Origin: Acidovorax radicis
GTDB taxonomy: Bacteria > Pseudomonadota > Gammaproteobacteria > Burkholderiales > Burkholderiaceae_C
Length of the DNA stretch: 64,000 nt
Direction of reading: 5' to 3'
Assembly (NCBI RefSeq): GCF_020510705.1
Contig: NZ_CP075184.1
Coordinates: 4,860,501-4,924,500 of the forward strand
Shown: in pieces, positions 18,452-26,553 of the stretch
Position numbering within the stretch: the first letter of the stretch is position 1
How the letters are laid out: each line of letters opens with the position of its first letter
Notes under the pieces: model-generated
The model's input: the letters and a program-made list of their open reading frames with translations, nothing else
The model's database searches: none
Told to the model about the DNA's origin: nothing
Program-made: the position numbers and the translations under genes

Positions 18452-19402
18452 TCAGACGGTGGCTCCGGCATTGGGGTCATTGGGATCTTCATCCTTTTTG
18501 GTGACCTTGACCAGATCTTCCCGTTTCACACCGAGCCACATGGCAATGGCGGCGGCCACAAACACCGACGAATAAATGCCGAACAAGATACCGATGGTCA
18601 ACGCCAGCGCAAAATAATGCAGGCTGGGGCCACCAAAAAAGAACATTGACAGCACCATGGCTTCAGTCGACGCGTGGGTGATGATCGTGCGGCTCATCGT
18701 GCTCGTGATGGCGTGATCGATCACTTCGTGCGTGTTCATCTTGCGGTATTTGCGGAAAGCTTCCCGGATCCGGTCAAAGATCACGACCGACTCGTTGACC
18801 GAATAGCCCAGCACGGCCAGCACGGCGGCCAGCACCGACAGTGAGAACTCCCACTGGAAGAATGCAAAGAAGCCCAGAATGATCACCACGTCGTGCAGAT
18901 TGGCGATGATGGCGGCCACGCCGAACTTCCACTCGAAGCGGAAGGCCAGATAGACCACGATCCCCACCACCACCATGGCCAGCGCCATGAGCCCCCCGTG
19001 CACCAGCTCTTCACCCACCTGCGGGCCGACAAACTCCGTGCGCCGCAGCGTGACGGCCGGGTCAATGGTCTTGAGCGCGGTCAGCACCTGTTCGCTTTGC
19101 TGGGCCGAGGTCACGCCCTTTTGCACGGGCAGACGAATCATCACGTCGCGCGCCGTACCGAAGTTCTGCACCTGCACGTCGGGGTAACCCATGCCCGCCA
19201 CGGTTTCGCGCACCTTGCCCAGCTCCGCAGGCTGGCTGTAGGCCACTTCCATGACCGTGCCGCCAGTGAACTCCACCGACAGGTGCAGCCCGCGTGTGAG
19301 CAGGAAGAAGACGGCCAGGGCAAAGGTGATGAAGGAGATCGCGTTGAAGACCAACGCGTGCTTCATGAACGGGATGTCTTTTCTGATTCGGAAAAATTCC
19401 AT
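18452..19402 (-). CDS. secF: Protein translocase subunit SecF
   Basis: Inner-membrane RND-type subunit that works with SecD to use the proton gradient for late steps of Sec export. Six membrane helices are recognisable. The first is ALVFNAISFITFALAVFFLL; the first periplasmic loop has VEFTGGTVMEV, and the C-terminal half has GYSVNESVVIFDRIRE. 316 residues is normal. It lies 78 bp after secD, with yajC two genes upstream, the conserved yajC-secD-secF order. Confidence 0.98.
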   Translation of the reverse strand: MEFFRIRKDIPFMKHALVFNAISFITFALAVFFLLTRGLHLSVEFTGGTVMEVAYSQPAELGKVRETVAGMGYPDVQVQNFGTARDVMIRLPVQKGVTSAQQSEQVLTALKTIDPAVTLRRTEFVGPQVGEELVHGGLMALAMVVVGIVVYLAFRFEWKFGVAAIIANLHDVVIILGFFAFFQWEFSLSVLAAVLAVLGYSVNESVVIFDRIREAFRKYRKMNTHEVIDHAITSTMSRTIITHASTEAMVLSMFFFGGPSLHYFALALTIGILFGIYSSVFVAAAIAMWLGVKREDLVKVTKKDEDPNDPNAGATV

Positions 19403-19480
19403 GATTTCTTATCCTTTTTCCGGAATTTCCAGAGGCAGCGCACGCGTCGCAGGAACCAAGCATTCCATGGTTTGCCTCCT

Positions 19481-21364
19481 TTAGTTCGTTTTGACCAGAG
19501 CGGTGTCGGCGTCTGGCTTCCAGACCTGTCCGATCGATACGCTCTTGAGTTTTTTCTGGCGCCCGTACCAGAGGTTCACCACGCCGCGTGAAAAGAACAC
19601 GGCCGAGAACATGCTGGTCAGGATGCCGATGCAGTGCACCACGGCAAAACCTCGCACCGGGCCGGAGCCGAAGGCCAGCAGCGCCAGGCCCACGATCAGC
19701 GTGGTGACGTTGGAGTCCAGAATCGTCGCCCAGGCGCGGTCGTAACCCATCTGGATGGCGGCTTGCGGCGAAACGCCCTCGCGCAGTTCCTCGCGGATGC
19801 GCTCGTTGATCAGCACGTTCGAGTCGATCGCCACACCCAGCGCCAGCGCCATGGCCGCGATGCCCGGCAGCGTCAGCGTGGCTTGCAACATCGACAGGAT
19901 GGCCAGCAGCAGCAACACATTCACAGAGAGCGCTATGGTCGAGAAAACACCAAACAACCGGTAGTACACACACATGAAAGCGGCCACCGCCAGCATGCCC
20001 CAGACCACGCTGTGGATGCCGCGATCGATGTTGTCAGCACCCAGGCTTGGGCCGATGGTGTATTCCTCGATGATTTCCATGGGCGCCGCCAACGAACCTG
20101 CGCGCAGCAGCAGCGCGGTGTCATTGGCTTCTGCCGTGGTCATGCGGCCCGAAATCTGCACGCGCCCGCCACTAATTTCGGAGCGGATCACGGGGGCCGT
20201 AACCACTTCGCCCTTGCCCTTTTCAAACAGCACGATCGCCATGCGTTTGCCGATGCTTTCCCGGGTGATGTCACGGAAAATGCGCGAGCCCTTGGCGTCG
20301 AGCGTCAGGTTCACGGTGGCTTCGTGCGTCTGGCCGTCAAAACCAGGCTGGGCATCGGTGAGGTTCTCGCCGGTCAGGATGACCTGCTTTTTCACGATCA
20401 CGGGCTGGCCGCTGCGCTCCAGATAGCGCTCGGAGCCGAACGGAACGGGCCCACGGCCGGTTTCGGCGGTGCGGGCTTCGGTGCCTTCGTCGACCATGCG
20501 CACTTCCAGGGTGGCGGTGCGGCCCAGAATGTCCTTGGCTTTGGCGGTGTCCTGCACGCCGGGCAACTGCACGACGATGCGGTCCAGGCCCTGCTGCTGG
20601 ATGACCGGCTCGGCCACGCCGAGTTCGTTGATCCGGTTGTGCAGCGTGACGATGTTCTGCTTGAGCGCTTGCTCCTGCACGCGGCGCGTAGCCTCCGGCT
20701 TGATCGAGGCGCGCAGCTTGAATTCAGACCCTTCCGGGGTGCTGGCCAGCTGCAGGTCGGTGAACTGGTCCGCAATCAGGTTGCGAGCTGCCGTCATCGT
20801 GGCCTCGTCACGCACCTTGATGTCGATGTTCTGGCCTTCGCGGCTGATGCCGCCATGGCGGATGTTCTTGTCGCGCAAGGCCGTGCGGATATCGCCCGCA
20901 TACGACTCGGCTTTTTTGGTCAGTGCCGCCTGCATGTCCACCTGCAGCATGAAGTGCACACCACCGCGCAGATCAAGGCCGAGATACATGGGATTGGCGT
21001 GCAGGGCTTTGAGCCACAGCGGCGAACGGGACACCAGGTTCAGCGCCACGATGTAGGACGCATCGTTGGCATCGGGCACCAGGGCCTTCTGGATCGCGTC
21101 CTTGGCCTTGAGTTGGTTGTCGGGCGTGTCAAAACGCGCGCGCACCGAGTTGCCTTCCAGCGCCACAAAGTCGGGCGTGACGCCCGCCGCCTTGAGCGCC
21201 TCTTCCACCTGCTGCTGCACAGCGGCATCCACCTTGATGGTGGCTTTGGCCGACGAAACCTGCACGGCAGGCGCCTCGCCAAAGAAATTGGGCAGGGTGT
21301 ACAAGGCCCCCACCAGCAGCACGATCACCAGGATCGCGTACTTCCAGACCGGATAACGGTTCAT
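19481..21364 (-). CDS. secD: Protein translocase subunit SecD
   Basis: Large RND-type partner of SecF, with one N-terminal helix (YAILVIVLLVGALYTLPNFF), a long periplasmic P1 domain and five C-terminal helices. Diagnostic segments include YLGLDLRGGVHFMLQVD, the P1 loops ELGVAEPVIQQQGLDRIVVQ and VAIDSNVLINERIREELREG. 627 residues is standard for betaproteobacteria. It is preceded by yajC across a 171-bp gap holding a C-rich hairpin repeat, so part of its transcription may be adjusted there. Confidence 0.98.
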   Translation of the reverse strand: MNRYPVWKYAILVIVLLVGALYTLPNFFGEAPAVQVSSAKATIKVDAAVQQQVEEALKAAGVTPDFVALEGNSVRARFDTPDNQLKAKDAIQKALVPDANDASYIVALNLVSRSPLWLKALHANPMYLGLDLRGGVHFMLQVDMQAALTKKAESYAGDIRTALRDKNIRHGGISREGQNIDIKVRDEATMTAARNLIADQFTDLQLASTPEGSEFKLRASIKPEATRRVQEQALKQNIVTLHNRINELGVAEPVIQQQGLDRIVVQLPGVQDTAKAKDILGRTATLEVRMVDEGTEARTAETGRGPVPFGSERYLERSGQPVIVKKQVILTGENLTDAQPGFDGQTHEATVNLTLDAKGSRIFRDITRESIGKRMAIVLFEKGKGEVVTAPVIRSEISGGRVQISGRMTTAEANDTALLLRAGSLAAPMEIIEEYTIGPSLGADNIDRGIHSVVWGMLAVAAFMCVYYRLFGVFSTIALSVNVLLLLAILSMLQATLTLPGIAAMALALGVAIDSNVLINERIREELREGVSPQAAIQMGYDRAWATILDSNVTTLIVGLALLAFGSGPVRGFAVVHCIGILTSMFSAVFFSRGVVNLWYGRQKKLKSVSIGQVWKPDADTALVKTN

Positions 21365-21423
21365 GATCGCGCTCTTATCTCAGTTGTGCATGGCGCAGCG
21401 CGCCGACCCCCTGCCAGGGACGC

Positions 21424-21521
21424 CGTGGAACTGGCTTGGCCAGTCCGCAGGCGTCGGCGTCGTCCCCCTCCCCGCGCTGAAGCAGCGAGAGAAGGCGGAA
21501 GCGGCCAAGCCGCTCAGGGGG
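21424..21521 (-). repeat. C-rich intergenic hairpin repeat, copy b
   Basis: Between yajC and secD. Module 1 is CGTGGAACTGGCTTGGCCAG (21424-21443). Module 2 (21461-21521) starts CGTCCCCCTCCCCGC and ends GCGGCCAAGCCGCTCAGGGG, so the outer C and G runs can pair around an inner AGCGGC/GCCGCT hairpin. On the minus strand it starts shortly after the yajC stop. Confidence 0.7.
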
Positions 21522-21535
21522 ATTCATCTTTGTCT

Positions 21536-21871
21536 TTACTTGACCGAGCCCTTGGGCAACACCTGAACCACGGCACTGCGCTGCAACTGCACTTCCACGC
21601 CGTTGGCGATCTCGATGTGCAGGAAGCCTTCAGACAGGCGCGTGACCTTGCCGACGATGCCGCCGGAGGTGGCCACCTCGTCGCCCTTGGCGATGGCTTC
21701 GATCATGGCGCGGTGTTCTTTCTGGCGCTTCATCTGGGGGCGGATCATGACGAAGTACAGCACCACAAACATCAGCACCAGGGGCAGCATGCCCGTCAGC
21801 GAAGACATGATGCCGCCGCCCGTTGCGGCTGCGGCGGGTGCGGTCTGGGCGAAAGCAGAAGAAATAAACAC
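21536..21871 (-). CDS. yajC: Sec translocon accessory subunit YajC
   Basis: Small inner-membrane protein associated with SecDF. 111 residues, with one membrane helix (GMLPLVLMFVVLYFVMIRPQ, residues about 26-45) followed by the conserved cytoplasmic segment MKRQKEHRAMIEAIAKGDEV and GIVGKVTRLSEGFLHIEIA. The first 20 residues are hydrophobic/Ala-rich, as in homologues. It heads the yajC-secD-secF group. The tgt and queA genes that often precede it are absent; a 300-bp gap lies upstream. Confidence 0.95.
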   Translation of the reverse strand: MFISSAFAQTAPAAAATGGGIMSSLTGMLPLVLMFVVLYFVMIRPQMKRQKEHRAMIEAIAKGDEVATSGGIVGKVTRLSEGFLHIEIANGVEVQLQRSAVVQVLPKGSVK

Positions 21872-22055
21872 GGGCGGGACTCCACAATGGAATGGTCAAA
21901 ATACACAAAAACCGCCAGCAGCCAACGCGAAAGCGCCTGCCGGGCGGAACAGAGCATTGTATGCGGCGCCCTGCCTGCCTCCCAAGGGCTAAGACCCAAG
22001 CCTGTGGCGGGTGTTTGCCGCCATGGGTGGCCTGGCCGCTGCGGGCTGCAGAAAA

Positions 22056-22119
22056 CAAGCAAAAATGGCCTCTAACGATTGACTGTCAAACGCAAGTAGC
22101 TCCTCAAATAATAGCAAAA
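22056..22119 (-). repeat. Dispersed palindromic element, copy 3
   Basis: Minus-strand reading: TTTTGCTATTATTTG, AGGAGCTACTTGCG, ACAGTCAATCGTTAGAGGCC, ATTTTTGCTTG. It begins directly in the T-tract of the terminator hairpin at 22117-22142. The rest of the 300-bp gap between yajC and the oxidoreductase gene (21872-22055) shows no gene. Confidence 0.75.
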
Positions 22120-22142
22120 GGCCCGCACATTGCGCGGGCCTT
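22117..22142 (-). terminator. Terminator of the indolepyruvate oxidoreductase gene
   Basis: On the minus strand the stem AAGGCCCGC / GCGGGCCTT with loop GCAATGT is followed by TTTT. The T run is shared with the first bases of repeat copy 3. It lies about 30 bp after the stop at 22172. Confidence 0.8.
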
Positions 22143-22171
22143 CCTTCCGTAGCGAGCCCGAAGGCCCTTGC

Positions 22172-25100
22172 TCAAGCGGCCTGGCGCGCTGTCTGGGCGG
22201 CGGGGCCGCCGCGCCACTGGGCCATCAGGCTGTCCCATTTCGGGCGCGCCGTCTTCAGGTGGCGCTCCTTCACATGGCCGTAGCCACGGATCTCTTCGGG
22301 GATGCGCGCAATCTCCACCGCCAGGGCCAGGTTGTCGGCGTTCAGGTTCTTGAGGAGTTCTTCGATGCAGGCGCGATATTCCACGATCAGCGCACGCTCC
22401 ATGCGGCGCTCTTCGGTCTTGCCGAACACATCCAGTGCCGTGCCGCGCAGGCCTTTCATCTTGGCCAGCACACCAAAGGCGCTGCGCATCCAGGGGCCAA
22501 ACGGCTGTTTGACCAGCTCACCCTTGTCGTTCTTCTTGGCGGTCATGGGCGGCGCGAGGTGGTGCACTAGCTTGTAGTCGCCTTCGAACATGTTCGCGAT
22601 CTTGTCCGTGAAGGCCTTGTCGGTGTGCAGGCGCGCCACTTCGTACTCGTCCTTGTAGGCCATCAGTTTGAACAGGTAGCGGGCCACGGCCTCGGAGAGC
22701 TTGGTGCTGGTGCTCAGCTTCGCCTCGGCAGCCTTCACCTTCTCGACAAAGGCCTGGTACTCAGAGGCATAGGCTGCGTTTTGATACCCCGTGAGGAATT
22801 CCACGCGCTTGCCGACCATTTCGGTGAACGAGGGCTTCTTGACGAACTGGATCACCTGCGCGGCGGCAAACAGTGCCTGCACCGAGGCCAGATCGTGCGC
22901 GCAGCGGCGGCCCCATTCAAACGCGGCCTTGTTGTTCTCCACCTGCACGCCGTTGAGCTCCATGGCGCGCATCAGCGACGCCAGGCTCAAAGGCACGCGG
23001 CCCTTTTGCCAGGCGTAGCCCAGCATAAGCGGGTTGGTGTAGATGCTGTCGCCCAGCAGCTGGGTGGCCACCTGCTCGGCATCGAAGCTGCCCACACCGC
23101 CCGCGCCGACAGCCGCAGCAATCGCGCTGTCGCAATTGGCGCCAGGGAACTGCCAGTCCGGGTTGGTCACAAACGCCGCCGTGGGCGTGCCGTGGGTGTT
23201 GAGCGCCACGAAGGTGCGGCCCGGCTGCATCACCGCCAGCGTGTACTTGTGCGCCGCCACGATGGAGTCGCAGCCGATCACCAGGTCGGCCTTGGCCGTA
23301 TCGACCTTGGTGGTGTAGATGGCGTCGGGGCGGTTGGCGATCTGGATGTGGCTCCAGGTGGCGCCGCCCTTTTGCGCCAGGCCACCGGCGTCTTGCGTGA
23401 TGACGCCCTTGCCGTCCAGGTGCGCGGCCATGCCCAGCAGCGAGCCGATGGTGATCACGCCCGTGCCGCCCACGCCGCCCACCACGATGCCCCAGGCCGT
23501 CTCGGCCACCGGCAGCACCGGTTCTGGGATGGAAGGCAGCGCCGACAGGTCGCCCTTCTTTTCCTTTTTAGGCTTCTTGAGCTTGCCGCCTTCCACCGTC
23601 ACGAAGCTCGGGCAGAAGCCATTCACGCACGAGTAGTCCTTGTTGCAGGTGCTCTGGTTGATGCGGCGCTTGCGGCCGAATTCGGTCTCCACGGGCTCCA
23701 CGGAGAGGCAGTTCGACTTCGTCGAGCAATCGCCACAACCCTCGCACACCAGCTCGTTGATGACCACGGTCTTGTCGGGCGTGGCCAGGGTGCCGCGCTT
23801 CCTGCGGCGGCGCTTTTCGGTGGCGCAGGTCTGGTCGTAGATGATGACCGTGCAGCCCTTGATCTCGCGGAACTGGCGCTGCAGCGTGTCGAGTTCGTCG
23901 CGGTGGTGCACCGTCACGCCCTCGGCCAGCGCCACGCCGTCGTACTTTTGCGGCTCGTCCGTCACGATGATGAGCTTGACCACGCCTTCGGATTTGAGGC
24001 TGTTCATGATCTGCAGCACCGAGTGGCCTTCGGGACGCTCGCCCACCTGCTGGCCCCCGGTCATGGCCACGGCGTCGTTGTAGAGCACCTTGTAGGTGAT
24101 GTTGGTCCCTGCAGCGATCGCCTGGCGGATGGCCAGCAGGCCGCTGTGAAAGTAGGTGCCGTCACCCAGGTTGGCAAACACATGCTGGTCGGTGGAGAAC
24201 GGCGCCTGGCCCACCCAGGTTACGCCCTCACCGCCCATCTGCGTGAAGGTGGAGGTGTTGCGGTCGGGCATCCAGTTGGCCATGTAGTGGCAGCCGATGC
24301 CGGCCACGGCGCGCGAGCCATCGGGCACGCGGGTGCTGGTGTTGTGCGGGCAGCCGCTGCAGAACCACGGCGCGCGTTCGCCGGTGTCCACTTTCAGCTC
24401 GGTCATCGCGCGCTCGCTGGCCTCGATGACGGCGATGCGCGCATCCATGCGGGCGATGATGTCGCCGGGTACACCCAGCTTCTTGAGGCGCTTGGCAATC
24501 GCCTTGGCGATGATGGCCGGTGTCAGGTCGGCCTTGGCGCGCAGCAGCCAGTTCTGGCTGGGGTTGGGCATGGACCATTCGCCGCCCGTGGCGTCGCCTG
24601 CGGAGTCATCGAACTTGCCCAGCACATGGGGGCGCACGTCGGAGCGCCAGTTGTAGAGCTCTTCCTTGATCTGGTACTCGATGACCTGGCGCTTTTCTTC
24701 CACCACCAGGATCTCCTGCAGACCCTGGGCAAAGTCGCGCGTGATGGTGGCTTCGAGCGGCCAGACCACGTTGACCTTGTGCACGCGGATGCCCAGCTGG
24801 CGGCAGGTGTCGTCGTCCAGGCCCAGGTCCACCAGGGCCTGGCGCGTGTCGTTGTAGGCCTTGCCACTGGCGATGATGCCGAAGCGATCGTGGGGGCCCT
24901 GGATCACGTTGTAGTTGAGCTTGTTGGCGCGGATGTACGCCAGGGCCGCGTACCACTTGTAGTCCATGAGGCGCGCCTCCTGCTCCAGCGGGGCGTCGGG
25001 CCAGCGGATATGCAGGCCGCCGGGCGGCATCACAAAATCCTCGGGCATCACGATCTTCACGCGGTCAGGGTCCACCGAGATGCTGCTCGACGACTCCACC

Positions 25101-25747
25101 ACTTCCTGAATCGTCTTCATGCCCGACCACACGCCCGAGAAGCGGCTCATGGCAAAGGCATGCAGCCCCATGTCCAGAATCTCCTGCACGCTGCTCGGGA
25201 AGAACACCGGCGTGCCGCAGGCCTTGAAGATGTGGTCGCTCTGGTGCGCGGCCGTGCTGCTCTTGCTGATGTGGTCGTCGCCGGCAATGGCGATCACGCC
25301 GCCATGCTTGGCGGTGCCCGCCATGTTGGCGTGCTTGAACACGTCCGAGCAGCGGTCCACGCCCGGGCCCTTGCCGTACCAGATGCCGAACACGCCGTCG
25401 AACTTCTTCGCTTGCGGGTACAGGTCGAGCTGCTGCGTGCCCCACACGGCCGTGGCGCCGAGCTCCTCGTTCACGCCGGGCTGAAAGACGATGTTGTTGG
25501 CCGCCAGGTGTTTCTTGGCCGCCCACAGGGACTGGTCATACGTGCCCAGGGGCGAGCCACGGTAGCCGCTGATGAAGCCGGCGGTGTTGAGCCCCTGCAT
25601 CGCGTCGCGCTGGCGTTGCAGCATGGGCAGGCGGACCAGGGCTTGAACGCCGCTCATGAACGCGCGGCCGCTATCCAATGCATATTTGTCGTCGAGCGTG
25701 ACGGTTTCCAGGGCTTTGCGGATGTGTTCGGGCAATGGGGCGTTCAT
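22172..25747 (-). CDS. Indolepyruvate ferredoxin oxidoreductase family protein (fused alpha/gamma)
   Basis: 1191-residue fused 2-oxoacid:ferredoxin oxidoreductase, which decarboxylates aryl or branched 2-oxoacids to acyl-CoA with thiamine diphosphate. The N-terminal two-thirds hold pyrimidine- and TPP-binding domains (GYRGSPLGTYDQ, FGIWYGKGPGVDR, GIGCHYMANW, YNDAVAMTGGQ). A Cys-rich segment near residues 660-705 (CEGCGDCSTKSNC) would bind Fe-S clusters. The C-terminal gamma-like domain starts at GGVGGTGVITIGSLLGMAA. The ATG at 25747 has GGAAA upstream; the frame stays open further upstream but without conservation. Divergent from an Lrp/AsnC gene, its probable regulator. Likely role: aromatic or branched-chain amino-acid catabolism. 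Confidence 0.94.
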   Translation of the reverse strand: MNAPLPEHIRKALETVTLDDKYALDSGRAFMSGVQALVRLPMLQRQRDAMQGLNTAGFISGYRGSPLGTYDQSLWAAKKHLAANNIVFQPGVNEELGATAVWGTQQLDLYPQAKKFDGVFGIWYGKGPGVDRCSDVFKHANMAGTAKHGGVIAIAGDDHISKSSTAAHQSDHIFKACGTPVFFPSSVQEILDMGLHAFAMSRFSGVWSGMKTIQEVVESSSSISVDPDRVKIVMPEDFVMPPGGLHIRWPDAPLEQEARLMDYKWYAALAYIRANKLNYNVIQGPHDRFGIIASGKAYNDTRQALVDLGLDDDTCRQLGIRVHKVNVVWPLEATITRDFAQGLQEILVVEEKRQVIEYQIKEELYNWRSDVRPHVLGKFDDSAGDATGGEWSMPNPSQNWLLRAKADLTPAIIAKAIAKRLKKLGVPGDIIARMDARIAVIEASERAMTELKVDTGERAPWFCSGCPHNTSTRVPDGSRAVAGIGCHYMANWMPDRNTSTFTQMGGEGVTWVGQAPFSTDQHVFANLGDGTYFHSGLLAIRQAIAAGTNITYKVLYNDAVAMTGGQQVGERPEGHSVLQIMNSLKSEGVVKLIIVTDEPQKYDGVALAEGVTVHHRDELDTLQRQFREIKGCTVIIYDQTCATEKRRRRKRGTLATPDKTVVINELVCEGCGDCSTKSNCLSVEPVETEFGRKRRINQSTCNKDYSCVNGFCPSFVTVEGGKLKKPKKEKKGDLSALPSIPEPVLPVAETAWGIVVGGVGGTGVITIGSLLGMAAHLDGKGVITQDAGGLAQKGGATWSHIQIANRPDAIYTTKVDTAKADLVIGCDSIVAAHKYTLAVMQPGRTFVALNTHGTPTAAFVTNPDWQFPGANCDSAIAAAVGAGGVGSFDAEQVATQLLGDSIYTNPLMLGYAWQKGRVPLSLASLMRAMELNGVQVENNKAAFEWGRRCAHDLASVQALFAAAQVIQFVKKPSFTEMVGKRVEFLTGYQNAAYASEYQAFVEKVKAAEAKLSTSTKLSEAVARYLFKLMAYKDEYEVARLHTDKAFTDKIANMFEGDYKLVHHLAPPMTAKKNDKGELVKQPFGPWMRSAFGVLAKMKGLRGTALDVFGKTEERRMERALIVEYRACIEELLKNLNADNLALAVEIARIPEEIRGYGHVKERHLKTARPKWDSLMAQWRGGPAAQTARQAA

Positions 25748-25883
25748 GGCTGTTTCCGGTGGTGGGGCGCGCACAGCCACCGCCTTGTGGGCGGCGCCGG
25801 GCACCTTGTGGGGGGCTGGGGGCAGTTTATGCACTGTGCTGCGCTATGTGCTTGCGTTTTTGTGCCACGTTTACCCTTGATAT

Positions 25884-25898
25884 AGAAAGGATCTTTCT
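25884..25898. promoter_or_regulatory. Inverted repeat in the divergent Lrp/oxidoreductase promoter
   Basis: AGAAAG-GAT-CTTTCT, a 15-bp inverted repeat with 6-bp arms, 16 bp before the regulator ATG. Lrp/AsnC proteins bind 15-bp imperfect palindromes, so this is a candidate site for autoregulation and control of the oxidoreductase. Size and place are suggestive; no binding evidence. Confidence 0.4.
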
Positions 25899-25913
25899 TA
25901 GAATTGGTAAATC

Positions 25914-26399
25914 ATGAATAATTTGGACAAATTCGACATTGCCATCCTGAGCGAGCTGCAAACCGACGCGCGCCTGACCAATGCCGAGCTGGCCCAGCGC
26001 GTGGGCTTATCGGCCGCGCCCTGCTGGCGCCGGGTGCGCGCGCTGGAGGAGCAAGGCTTCATCAAGGGCTACCGGGCCGAAATCGACCGGCACAAGATTG
26101 GCCTTGGCGTGCTGGCCTTCGTGCGGCTGGACGCCGACCGCAGCACCGGCAACCTCACACGCGCCATGGAAGAGGCGATCCGGCAGATCCCGGAGGTGGT
26201 GTCCTGCCACTACATCAGCGGCACGGGCACGTTCGAGCTGCAGGTGGTGGCGCGCGACCTGGACAGCTTCTCGCAGTTCGCGCGCGACGTGCTGCTCAAC
26301 CTGCCCAACGTGAAAGACATGCACACCAGTTTTTCACTCGGCGAGGTCAAGGCCAGCGGGGCGCTGCCGCTGGCGCACCTGGTGCGCCCCAAGGTGTGA
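25914..26399 (+). CDS. Lrp/AsnC-family transcriptional regulator
   Basis: 161 residues. N-terminal helix-turn-helix (LDKFDIAILSELQTDARLTN then AELAQRVGLSAAPCWRRVRA) and a C-terminal RAM/AsnC ligand-binding domain with VVSCHYISGTGTFELQVVAR and LPNVKDMHTSFSLGEVK. It diverges from the indolepyruvate oxidoreductase gene, which suggests it senses an amino acid and controls that enzyme. The stop codon directly abuts palindromic repeat copy 4. Confidence 0.95.
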   Translation: MNNLDKFDIAILSELQTDARLTNAELAQRVGLSAAPCWRRVRALEEQGFIKGYRAEIDRHKIGLGVLAFVRLDADRSTGNLTRAMEEAIRQIPEVVSCHYISGTGTFELQVVARDLDSFSQFARDVLLNLPNVKDMHTSFSLGEVKASGALPLAHLVRPKV

Positions 26400-26456
26400 T
26401 TGCTATCAAAAATAAAGCTACTAGCGATTGATGCATAAGCGCTACAGGCCATTTTG
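26400..26456 (+). repeat. Dispersed palindromic element, copy 4
   Basis: Starts at the base after the Lrp stop codon: TTGCTATCAAAAATAAAGCT, ACTAGCGATTGATGCATAAG, CGCTACAGGCCATTTTG. A complete copy that defines the module order: TGCTAT, A/T run, TAGCT/CTAGCG, ATAAGCGCTA, AGGCC, ATTTT. Confidence 0.75.
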
Positions 26457-26553
26457 ACCATGAATTCGGCTACGCAGGCCATGCCCCCGCGTGGCAGTGG
26501 GGCGTGCCGTGGCGCCGAGCGCACGCGCGCCACCCACCGCACAATGCACGCAC

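Noticed and set aside
19634..22075. 813-codon open frame antisense to secD/yajC
   Set aside because: Same reason; secD and yajC are certain and on the other strand.
22625..25885. 1086-codon open frame antisense to the indolepyruvate oxidoreductase gene
   Set aside because: Composition is typical of a high-GC shadow frame (His/Arg/Gly-rich, no domains), while the opposite strand holds a clear conserved enzyme.
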